A stretch of 13,333 bases of DNA from Novosphingobium sp. UBA6722 (GTDB lineage Bacteria; Pseudomonadota; Alphaproteobacteria; Sphingomonadales; Sphingomonadaceae), in the NCBI GenBank assembly GCA_002454125.1, contig DKII01000105.1, positions 23,544-36,876 of the forward strand. Reading direction: 5' to 3'. Position numbers and translations under genes: made by a program. The notes beneath the pieces are model-generated. The model was not told where the DNA came from. It saw nothing but the letters and a program-made list of their open reading frames with translations, and did no database searches. This document shows positions 5,498 to 11,661 of this stretch, in pieces (position 1 is the stretch's first letter; the number at the start of each line of letters is the position of its first letter).

Positions 5498-8017
5498 TCA
5501 AAACATCTTGCGGAATTCGATCTCGATCAGGCGGCCACGCGGGTCGATCAGATCGGCCTGATAGCCGATCGGCACCGCGCCGGTCCCGTCGGTGACCTTC
5601 TGGCGCGAATCGAACAGATTCTCGAACCGCAGCGATACTTGCGAGCCCTTGAAGAACGGGGCCTTCTTCACCAATGCCTGCTGCTGCCCCAGCGCAGCGA
5701 AAAAGTTGATGTTCATGCGGGTGACACTGCCAAAGCGCAGATTGGTCGCCCCGGTCAACCGCGACGGTCCGGTCCAGGTCCCGTTGAAAAAGGTGCCAAA
5801 GCCGTTCTTGAACAGGCCGCCGTTGAATTCGATCGTATGACGCGGCGATCCGGTTGACGAGAGCGAGTCCCCACCCAGCAGGTCAAGCACCGGAACGCCC
5901 GACGCAATCAGCACCTGGCTGTCGAACTGCGCGGTATGGAACACGCCCAGGCTCCAGCGGCCTGGACCGCGTCCGCCGCCCATCATCGCCATCATGCCGC
6001 CACCGCCGCCGCCGCGGCCAGCGCCGCCGCCCTGCGGACGCGGGCCGGCCGGAGGCGCACCAGCACCAGCCGGACGCTGCGGCGGACCACCCGCCATACC
6101 CATGAAGCCGCCGCCGGCCGGGGCCTTCCCGAGCTGACCTGACACGTTGAGCCCCCAGCGCAGGCGCGAAGCGCGCTGCTCGGCAAAGGTAACCGGGCGC
6201 TGGTCAACCGAGACCAGGCGGCCGCTGGCATCGCGGGTTACCCGGCTTGGGAAGGCTGCCTCGATCTCGGGCGTAAGCAGCGGAAAGCTGGCTGTGACAT
6301 TATCCGAACGGTTGCGGAAATATTCGACCACCAGGCTCGAGTTCTGAAGGAACGGCAGCTGCCAGTTGGCTCCGAACTTGAGGTCACGCTGCTTTTCCTT
6401 CAGCAGCGCCGGATTGCCGCCGCTGATCACCGTCGCCAGCACGGTCTCACCGCGCACCAAATCGAAGATCGGCACGTTGAGCGTTGTCGCGATGGGATTG
6501 CCCAGCTCTGACAGACCCGGTGCCTGCTCGTTGACCAGGTAGCTGGCGCTCAGGCTCAGCTTCTCGAACCGGAACGGCGACCAGGTCAGGCCCGCACTCC
6601 AGTCCATTACTGAACCGAAGTCCGACAGGTGGTCCCAGCCCAGGCTGAAGTTGAGCGCAAGATCGCCCAGTCCAGCGCCGAAGTTCTCGCGGCGGCTGGT
6701 GATCGGCACGCCCACGTTGGCGCCAGCGGTAAAGCGATTGCGGTTGAGGTTGACCTTGCCAACGGCGCTGCGCGTATCTTCGGTATCGAACGACAGGAAG
6801 GTGAAGCCTGTGCGGAGCGTCGCGGTAACTTCGCCGCCCGGCAGGCGGGCGGGCCGCCCGATCAGTGTGAGCAGGCCATCAATGCGGTCAGAGTTCGACA
6901 GGGCCAGATCCTGTCCGGCATCAGCGACCGTCGGCAGCGGGCCGGTGATCGACAATGTCCCGGCTGCAGCCGCGGCCACCAGCGCCGACGTGTTGGCGCG
7001 CCGGTCAATGGCTGTACGGCTTTCGGTGTGATTGCCATCGAGCGTGGCATTGAGCTGCCAATCGCCAAGCCGGGTGTTTAGCGCCGCCCCGCCCTGTGCC
7101 GAGGTGGTGCGGGTGGCTCGCTCCAGCGGATCGTCAAGCGCGCGGATTGCGGTTGCCCCGCCGGGAGCGGTGAGGAGGACCACATCAAGCCCCGAGTTGC
7201 GCCTGCTGTCGGTCCGCGTAAGATTGCCGTTCAAGCTGAAATTGCCACCCAGGCCATCCTTGCCCAGGCCGCGCGCCAGCGAAACGTTGAGGCCAAGTTC
7301 CCGGCTGTCGGCAATCAGCGACCGGAACCCGGCCGGGTTGGGATCCGTCGATACTGTCGGGATCGAGCCGGCCGTCTGGATCACCCCGCGTTCGGCCTCG
7401 GTCAGCTCGGACGTGTCATCGATCCGGGCGGTTACACTGAAGCGCTGGGGACCGTCGATGCGCAGCGCGGTCGCTTCCACCTCATAGGTTTGGAAACCGC
7501 CGCGAGTGGGAAAGCCGGTCTCTGCCTCAATCGTCTTCGACGAGAAGTTGTCCTTGAGGATCATGTTGACGACGCGGGTGTTGGCCGGAAAGCCAAACCG
7601 CAGCGCGACTTCCTCAGGCAGAATCTCTACCCGGCGGATCGCTTCCTGCGGAAAATTACGCATTTCGCGGAAATTGCCGATCCGCTGCCCGTTGATCAGC
7701 ACCACCGGTGGCCCGGAGACACGCCCCCGGCCCGAGCCGGTCTGCGGGGCAAGCTGGGTCAGAACATCGGCCAGGGTCGTCGCGCCCAGTGCCTGGATGT
7801 CTTTTTCGTCCAGCACGGCAATCGGCGGACTGGGGCTTTCGACCTGGCCGCGAATGCGCTCTGCCACCACGAGAATCTCGTTGCCATGGCGTTCGGTGTC
7901 AGCAGGTTCGGCGTCTTGTGTCGCCGGCGCGGTGGCCTGCGTTTCGCTTTCAGTGGCCGCCAGCGCGGGAGCAGCAAACAGGGCCAGCGGAAGCGGGAGA
8001 AGGGACAAGCTGCGCAT
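5498..8017 (-). CDS. TonB-dependent outer-membrane receptor with a Gly-rich insert
   Basis: An 839-residue outer-membrane transporter that would import a ligand using energy passed from TonB. A signal peptide (about 1-20) ends in 'PALA' before 'ATES'. A TonB-box-like 'EILVVAER' lies at about 47-54. The plug domain (about 50-160) includes 'VVLINGQRIG' and 'RRVEILPEEVALRFGF'. The rest alternates like a beta-barrel and ends in phenylalanine, as outer-membrane barrels do. The frame extends to a TTG at 8041, but ATG 8017 is chosen because GGAG lies at 8023-8026 and the signal peptide then begins correctly. Residues 635-688 are low-complexity. No regulator, siderophore or sugar gene is adjacent, so the ligand cannot be inferred. 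It converges on the MAPEG pair and diverges from infA. Confidence 0.9.
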   Translation of the reverse strand: MRSLSLLPLPLALFAAPALAATESETQATAPATQDAEPADTERHGNEILVVAERIRGQVESPSPPIAVLDEKDIQALGATTLADVLTQLAPQTGSGRGRVSGPPVVLINGQRIGNFREMRNFPQEAIRRVEILPEEVALRFGFPANTRVVNMILKDNFSSKTIEAETGFPTRGGFQTYEVEATALRIDGPQRFSVTARIDDTSELTEAERGVIQTAGSIPTVSTDPNPAGFRSLIADSRELGLNVSLARGLGKDGLGGNFSLNGNLTRTDSRRNSGLDVVLLTAPGGATAIRALDDPLERATRTTSAQGGAALNTRLGDWQLNATLDGNHTESRTAIDRRANTSALVAAAAAGTLSITGPLPTVADAGQDLALSNSDRIDGLLTLIGRPARLPGGEVTATLRTGFTFLSFDTEDTRSAVGKVNLNRNRFTAGANVGVPITSRRENFGAGLGDLALNFSLGWDHLSDFGSVMDWSAGLTWSPFRFEKLSLSASYLVNEQAPGLSELGNPIATTLNVPIFDLVRGETVLATVISGGNPALLKEKQRDLKFGANWQLPFLQNSSLVVEYFRNRSDNVTASFPLLTPEIEAAFPSRVTRDASGRLVSVDQRPVTFAEQRASRLRWGLNVSGQLGKAPAGGGFMGMAGGPPQRPAGAGAPPAGPRPQGGGAGRGGGGGGMMAMMGGGRGPGRWSLGVFHTAQFDSQVLIASGVPVLDLLGGDSLSSTGSPRHTIEFNGGLFKNGFGTFFNGTWTGPSRLTGATNLRFGSVTRMNINFFAALGQQQALVKKAPFFKGSQVSLRFENLFDSRQKVTDGTGAVPIGYQADLIDPRGRLIEIEFRKMF
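5954..6115 (-). repeat. Low-complexity Gly/Met/Pro/Ala/Arg segment inside the TonB-dependent receptor
   Basis: This codes for residues 635-688 of the receptor. The segment is nearly all Gly, Pro, Ala, Arg and Met, with a core 'GRGGGGGGMMAMMGGGRG'. It stays in frame, and normal barrel-like sequence resumes on both sides ('LRWGLNVSGQL' before, 'RWSLGVFHTAQFD' after). By analogy with other receptors the flanking strands would be joined by a short periplasmic turn, so the insert may face the periplasm. That topology is an inference. Confidence 0.75.
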
Positions 8018-8081
8018 TAATACTCCGTGATCGCTGGACAATTACGATCTGGTATCCCCGCCCGGCAGCGCAAATGGTCTG

Positions 8082-8099
8082 TTGCCACGGTAATGGCAA
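8082..8099. repeat. 18-base inverted repeat between the receptor and infA
   Basis: TTGCCA (8082-8087), six bases, then TGGCAA (8094-8099) form a perfect 6-6-6 inverted repeat of operator size. It lies about 65 bases upstream of the receptor ATG and 140 bases upstream of infA, so it could control the receptor. The rest of the 220-base gap (8018-8237) shows no RNA gene or convincing promoter. The infA side has a weak TATGGC (8191-8196). Confidence 0.35.
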
Positions 8100-8237
8100 G
8101 ACATTCCAAGGTAACATTATGTCGCAAGTCGACGAACGGTGATCACAGCAGGACCAGCGCCGAAGGCTTTCCTTTTTAACCTTCCGTCGCTATGGCGCGC
8201 CGCAATGTCGGCGAACAACAACGGAATCTAGGCCCGG

Positions 8238-8486
8238 ATGGCGAAAGAAGAACTCCTCGAAATGCGCGGGACGGTGGTCGAACTGCTGCCGAACGCGATG
8301 TTCCGCGTCCGCCTGGAGAACGATCACGAGATCCTGGGTCATACCGCAGGCAAGATGCGCAAGAACCGCATCCGTGTGCTGGTGGGCGACGAAGTCCTGG
8401 TTGAGCTGACCCCTTATGACTTGACCAAAGGCCGCATTACCTATCGCTTCATGCCTGGCCGCGGCGGCCCCGGCCAGTTCGGCTAA
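8238..8486 (+). CDS. infA: Translation initiation factor IF-1
   Basis: An 82-residue S1/OB-fold protein that binds the A site of the 30S subunit during initiation with IF-2 and IF-3. The sequence 'MAKEELLEMRGTVVELLPNAM' followed by 'GHTAGKMRKNRIRVLVGDEV' is unmistakable IF-1. E. coli IF-1 has 72 residues. The extra residues here are the C-terminal tail 'MPGRGGPGQFG' after 'GRITYRF', which I recall from sphingomonad IF-1 proteins. The ATG at 8238 agrees with the family N-terminus. The Shine-Dalgarno sequence is weak. It is the first gene of a run in which maf follows after nine bases. Confidence 0.98.
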   Translation: MAKEELLEMRGTVVELLPNAMFRVRLENDHEILGHTAGKMRKNRIRVLVGDEVLVELTPYDLTKGRITYRFMPGRGGPGQFG

Positions 8487-8495
8487 GCCCGGCGG

Positions 8496-9074
8496 GTGAC
8501 CGCACCAAGCCTGGTCCTGGCCTCGTCCTCGCCGCGCCGCCGCGACTTGCTCGCCCGGATTGGCGCAGTCCCATCCCGGATTGCCAGCCCGGATATCGAT
8601 GAAACGCCGCTCAAGGGTGAATTGCCGCGGGCCTATGCGCTGCGCCTTGCGCAGGCCAAGGCAGCGGCGGTTACACGGGAAGCGGACGAGATCGTGCTGG
8701 CCGGGGACACCACCGTTGCCCTTGGCCGCCGAATTCTCCCTCCCGCCGAAGATGAAACGGTCCAGCGCAAGCTGCTTGGTCTGCTGTCGGGTCGCCGTCA
8801 CTCCTGCATTTCGGCGATCTGCGTGATTGACCGGGCCGGCATGATCCGCACCCGGATGGTTGAGACAGTGGTCGCCTTCAAACGCCTGTCCGAGCAGGAA
8901 ATCGATGCCTACGTCGCCAGCGGCGAAGGGCTCGGCAAGGCCGGCGGCTACGCCATCCAGGGCCGTGCCGAGGCCCTGATCCGGTTCGTATCGGGCAGCC
9001 ATTCTGGTGTGATCGGCTTGCCGCTGTTTGAAACCCGCGCACTCCTGCTCTCGGCAGGTTATCCCCTTGGCTGA
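8496..9074 (+). CDS. maf: Maf-family nucleoside triphosphate pyrophosphatase
   Basis: A 192-residue Maf protein that hydrolyses non-canonical or excess nucleotides (typically dTTP, UTP or modified bases) to the monophosphate plus pyrophosphate in the cytoplasm. The N-terminal loop 'LASSSPRRRDLL' (8-19), the aspartate D71 in 'LAGDTTVA', 'GKAGGYAIQGRA' (147-158) and 'GVIGLPLFET' (171-180) are all present. The 'GGYAIQGRA' version fits the YhdE (dTTP/UTP) branch better than the YceF branch. The start is GTG 8496, nine bases after infA, with only a weak ribosome binding site. The end overlaps the next gene by eight bases. One oddity is that a lysine expected after 'GRRIL' is replaced by proline (P83). 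Confidence 0.93.
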   Translation: MTAPSLVLASSSPRRRDLLARIGAVPSRIASPDIDETPLKGELPRAYALRLAQAKAAAVTREADEIVLAGDTTVALGRRILPPAEDETVQRKLLGLLSGRRHSCISAICVIDRAGMIRTRMVETVVAFKRLSEQEIDAYVASGEGLGKAGGYAIQGRAEALIRFVSGSHSGVIGLPLFETRALLLSAGYPLG

Positions 9075-10017
9075 ATGGCTGATCGAGGACGGGATCGGCG
9101 AGACCCGCGCGATCCTGGTTGATGGCGGCGAAGTCGTGGCTGCGCGGCTTGACTGGCCGGGTGCCCTTGCCGCTGGGCAGGTCGAGGACGCCGTCCTCGT
9201 CGCTCGCGCTGCCGGCTCGCGCCGAGGAACCGCCCGGTTTGTAAGTGGCGAGGAAGCACTGGTCGATCAATTGTCACAGGACGCCCGCGAAGGCGCGCCG
9301 ATCCGGCTAAGGGTGCTTCGCGCCGCGATGGCCGAGGCGGGACGCCTGAAGCGCGCACAGGCCCGGCCCACCACCGATGCGCCCTGCGCTGCGCCTGGGC
9401 CTGCTGGTCGCATTGTCGCGCGTTTCCCGGATGGCCTGTGGGAAGAGGTCTGGTCCGAAGCGTGGCATGGCCAGGCGGACTTCGCCAGCGGCGCGCTGAC
9501 AATCACGCCAACCCCTGCCATGACGGTGATCGATATTGATGGTGATCTGCCACCGCGCGGTCTCGCGCTGGCGGCTGTGCCGGCACTTGCCATGGCAGTT
9601 CGCCGCATGGATCTGGCCGGATCGATCGCGATCGATTTTCCCACCCTGTCCGACAAGACAGATCGCCAGGCTGTCGATGCAGCATTGGCAGCCGCGCTGA
9701 ATGGCTGGCCGCATGAACGAACCGCGATGAACGGGTTTGGCCTGGTCCAGTTGGTTGCCCGGCTCGAGCGTCCATCGCTGCTGCACCGGCTGGCGGGTAA
9801 CCGGGCCGGTGCGGCCGCACGTATGCTGCTGCGCCGCGCTGAGCACGTGGCAGAGCCAGGCGCTGCGCTGCTGGTGACCGCCCATCCTGCTGTCCGGGCC
9901 GCCATGTCTGAGGAATGGCTGGACCAATTGTCGCGTCGGACTGGTCGCACGGTACGCTGGCATGTCGATGCCGGTCTTGCGCTTGACGGCGGTTTCGCCC
10001 AGGCGCTGCAGGCATGA
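9067..10017 (+). CDS. Shortened RNase E/G-like protein
   Basis: A 316-residue protein matching the N-terminal catalytic region of RNase E/G. Its opening 'AEWLIEDGIGETRAILVDGG' resembles the RNase E/G N-terminus. 'AMTVIDIDGD' (151-160, D156) and 'SIAIDFPTL' (186-194, D190) align with the two metal-binding aspartates (D303 and D346 in E. coli RNase E). 'GFGLVQLVARLERPSL' (223-238) matches the segment after the active site. The S1 region is shrunken and hard to recognise, and the zinc-link cysteines (CPxCxG) are absent, so tetramer assembly as in RNase E is unlikely. The TTG at 9067 is chosen because it matches the family N-terminus and gives an 8-base overlap with maf; another TTG at 9028 would add 13 residues. 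Activity is probable but unproven. Confidence 0.85.
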   Translation: MAEWLIEDGIGETRAILVDGGEVVAARLDWPGALAAGQVEDAVLVARAAGSRRGTARFVSGEEALVDQLSQDAREGAPIRLRVLRAAMAEAGRLKRAQARPTTDAPCAAPGPAGRIVARFPDGLWEEVWSEAWHGQADFASGALTITPTPAMTVIDIDGDLPPRGLALAAVPALAMAVRRMDLAGSIAIDFPTLSDKTDRQAVDAALAAALNGWPHERTAMNGFGLVQLVARLERPSLLHRLAGNRAGAAARMLLRRAEHVAEPGAALLVTAHPAVRAAMSEEWLDQLSRRTGRTVRWHVDAGLALDGGFAQALQA

Positions 10018-10184
10018 CCAGCTCCGCCGTTCGCAAGTGCCCACTTTGCGGCAAGCCCCGCAGCGCCGAACATGCGCCGTTCTGCTCTACCCGCTGCAAG
10101 GACCGCGACCTGATGCGGTGGCTGGACGATGGCTATGCCCTGCCCGGCCCGCCGGCCCTCGATGAGGAAGAAGGAAAGGCCTGA
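10014..10184 (+). CDS. yacG: YacG zinc-binding protein (DNA gyrase inhibitor family)
   Basis: A 56-residue protein. Four cysteines, C9 and C12 in 'KCPLCGK' and C24 and C28 in 'FCSTRCKDRDL', form the treble-clef-like zinc site typical of YacG. The C-terminal acidic tail 'LDEEEGKA' is also usual. In E. coli YacG binds GyrB and inhibits gyrase in vitro; its cellular role elsewhere is unclear. The ATG at 10014 overlaps the stop of the RNase-like gene (ATGA), so the two are translationally coupled. It closes the infA-maf-RNase-yacG run. Confidence 0.95.
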   Translation: MTSSAVRKCPLCGKPRSAEHAPFCSTRCKDRDLMRWLDDGYALPGPPALDEEEGKA

Positions 10185-10191
10185 AAGGCTC

Positions 10192-10220
10192 TTGCCAAGC
10201 CGCCTTCGCTTCGCCATAGG
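10192..10220 (+). promoter_or_regulatory. Candidate promoter of the tRNA-Phe gene
   Basis: TTGCCA (10192-10197, five of six matches to the -35 consensus), 17 bases, then CATAGG (10215-10220, a weak -10). It begins eight bases after the yacG stop and would start transcription near 10227, giving a leader of about 40 bases before the tRNA. The tRNA could instead be read through from the yacG operon. Confidence 0.35.
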
Positions 10221-10266
10221 CGCGCTTCCTGACGCGAAGCGGCCGCAACGGTCACTTCAGGAAGCG
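10207..10266. repeat. Two interleaved inverted repeats just upstream of tRNA-Phe
   Basis: Pair A is CGCTTCGC (10207-10214) with GCGAAGCG (10234-10241), eight bases, perfect. Pair B is CGCTTCCTGA (10223-10232) with TCAGGAAGCG (10257-10266), ten bases, perfect. The left arm of B lies in the loop of A and its right arm lies outside, so in RNA they would form a pseudoknot or exclude each other. B ends two bases before the tRNA. It could be a terminator for the yacG operon, a processing signal, or a protein site. Confidence 0.5.
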
Positions 10267-10268
10267 TT

Positions 10269-10344
10269 GCCCGGATAGCTCAGTTGGTAGAGCAGCGGAT
10301 TGAAAATCCGCGTGTCGGTGGTTCGAATCCGCCTCCGGGCACCA
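10269..10344 (+). tRNA. tRNA-Phe (anticodon GAA)
   Basis: A complete 76-base cloverleaf with an encoded CCA. The acceptor stem is GCCCGGA with TCCGGGC, the D-arm GCTC...GAGC, and the anticodon stem GCGGA/TCCGC carries the seven-base loop TTGAAAA with anticodon GAA at 10302-10304. The T-arm is GGTGG-TTCGAAT-CCGCC with one G-T pair. It reads UUC and UUU codons. It follows yacG on the same strand and converges on the chemotaxis gene, whose stop is 39 bases away. Confidence 0.98.
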
Positions 10345-10383
10345 CTCCCCCCCAATCACGAAATTGCGACTGGACTGTGGCCC

Positions 10384-11661
10384 TCACGCTGCCTTGCGAA
10401 CGTGATTCAGGAAATCGTCGACCTGGCTGCGCAAGGCGGCCGACTGGTGCTTTAGCTCGCTCGACGAGGTCAGCACCTGGGCGGCTGCAGCGCCGGTTGC
10501 GATCGACCCGGTGCGAACCTGGCCGATCGAGCTCGACACCCGTTCGGTGCTCCGAGCGGCAATATCAATGCTGCGCGCCAGATCCTTGCCGGCGGCAGAC
10601 TGCTGATCGACCGCCGCGGCGATTGAAACCGAAGTCACCTCAAGATCGCTGATCTGACGTGCGATCGACTTGAGCGAGTTGACGCTGAGACTGGTGTCTT
10701 CCTGAATCTTCTGGATCTGCACCGCAACGCGTTCGGTTGCCTTGGCGGTCTGGGCGGCAAGTTCCTTCACTTCCGCTGCCACCACTGCAAAGCCGCGCCC
10801 GGCCTCGCCGCCACGTGCAGCCTCGATCGAGGCGTTGAGTGCCAGCAGGTTGGTGCGCTGCGCGATCGAGGAAATCAGTTCAACGATCTGCCCAACCTCG
10901 GCGGCCGATTCAGCCAGGGCACCGATCTTGGCATCGGCCTGACGGGTCGAATCCGCAGCCTTGCGGGCCAGTTCGGCCGAGCCGGAAGCCTGGCGGCTTA
11001 TCTCGTTGATCGAGAGCGAAAATTCATCGGTGGCGGCAGCGGCCGCGGTCACCCCGGCTGCCGCGCTATCCATGGCTTCGGCGACGGTGCCCGACTGGTT
11101 GGCCGAGACTTCGGCTGTGTGAGCCATTGCCGTGGCGGTCGATTCCAGCTGTGACGAGGCCGCAGCCACGCCGTTGACGATATCGCTGATCTGCCGTTCA
11201 AATCGGGCGGCGAGTTCGCTCAACTGGCGATCGTGCAGCTCCTGCTGCCGCTGCCCCTCCTCGCGCAATTCCTTGAGCAGGAATGAGGCTTTCTTGGCCT
11301 TTTCGAGCGAGCGGCACATCTGACCAATCTCATCCTCGCGCTCGGTGTGGCGGACTTCCAGATCGTAGATCCCGTCGGCGATCTTGTTCATGCCGTCGGT
11401 CAGGTCCTCGAACGGCTTGATCACTTTTTCAGTGACATATTTGCCCATGGTGAACCCATAGACCACGCTCAGCCCCGCCACAGTCAGCGGCAGGGCGATC
11501 ACACCCCAATGCGCCCCCATACTGACCAGGGTGCCGGCACAGACACCGCCGACCAGCACGGTCACAATGTTCGAAGCGATGATCAGCACCCGCAGCTTGG
11601 CGGCCACGGTGAGATTGACAAACCAGCTTTTGGCACCGGAATTGGCAGACATGTCACTCAT
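10384..11661 (-). CDS. Methyl-accepting chemotaxis protein with almost no periplasmic domain
   Basis: A 425-residue receptor. Two membrane helices lie at about 23-46 and 52-71, joined by only five to eight residues, so there is no periplasmic ligand-binding domain. A HAMP linker follows (about 72-125), then the long helical signalling domain. Its hairpin tip, 'QIVELISSIAQRTNLLALNA' and onward (258-303), has the conserved 'EAGRGFAVVAAEVKELA' that contacts CheA and CheW. No CheR-tethering pentapeptide is seen at the C-terminus. The ATG at 11661 overlaps the stop of the upstream GGDEF-EAL gene (ATGA), so the two are translationally coupled. It may sense through the membrane, the HAMP domain or a partner, possibly the neighbouring protein. 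CheA, CheW and other che genes are not in the window. Confidence 0.93.
   Translation of the reverse strand: MSDMSANSGAKSWFVNLTVAAKLRVLIIASNIVTVLVGGVCAGTLVSMGAHWGVIALPLTVAGLSVVYGFTMGKYVTEKVIKPFEDLTDGMNKIADGIYDLEVRHTEREDEIGQMCRSLEKAKKASFLLKELREEGQRQQELHDRQLSELAARFERQISDIVNGVAAASSQLESTATAMAHTAEVSANQSGTVAEAMDSAAAGVTAAAAATDEFSLSINEISRQASGSAELARKAADSTRQADAKIGALAESAAEVGQIVELISSIAQRTNLLALNASIEAARGGEAGRGFAVVAAEVKELAAQTAKATERVAVQIQKIQEDTSLSVNSLKSIARQISDLEVTSVSIAAAVDQQSAAGKDLARSIDIAARSTERVSSSIGQVRTGSIATGAAAAQVLTSSSELKHQSAALRSQVDDFLNHVRKAA

Noticed and set aside
7490..8030. Plus-strand open frames opposite the receptor's signal peptide and plug region
   Set aside because: Antisense to the signal peptide and plug of the receptor, with no recognisable protein features.
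8192..8404. A 70-codon plus-strand frame beginning 46 bases before infA
   Set aside because: It overlaps infA in another frame and has no ribosome binding site or family features.
10269..10344. tRNA-Phe as an attachment site for an integrated element
   Set aside because: No integrase gene and no repeat of the tRNA 3' end is seen nearby; both sides carry ordinary genes.
10284..10652. A plus-strand open frame starting inside the tRNA
   Set aside because: It begins within tRNA-Phe and runs antisense to the chemotaxis gene, so it is a chance frame.
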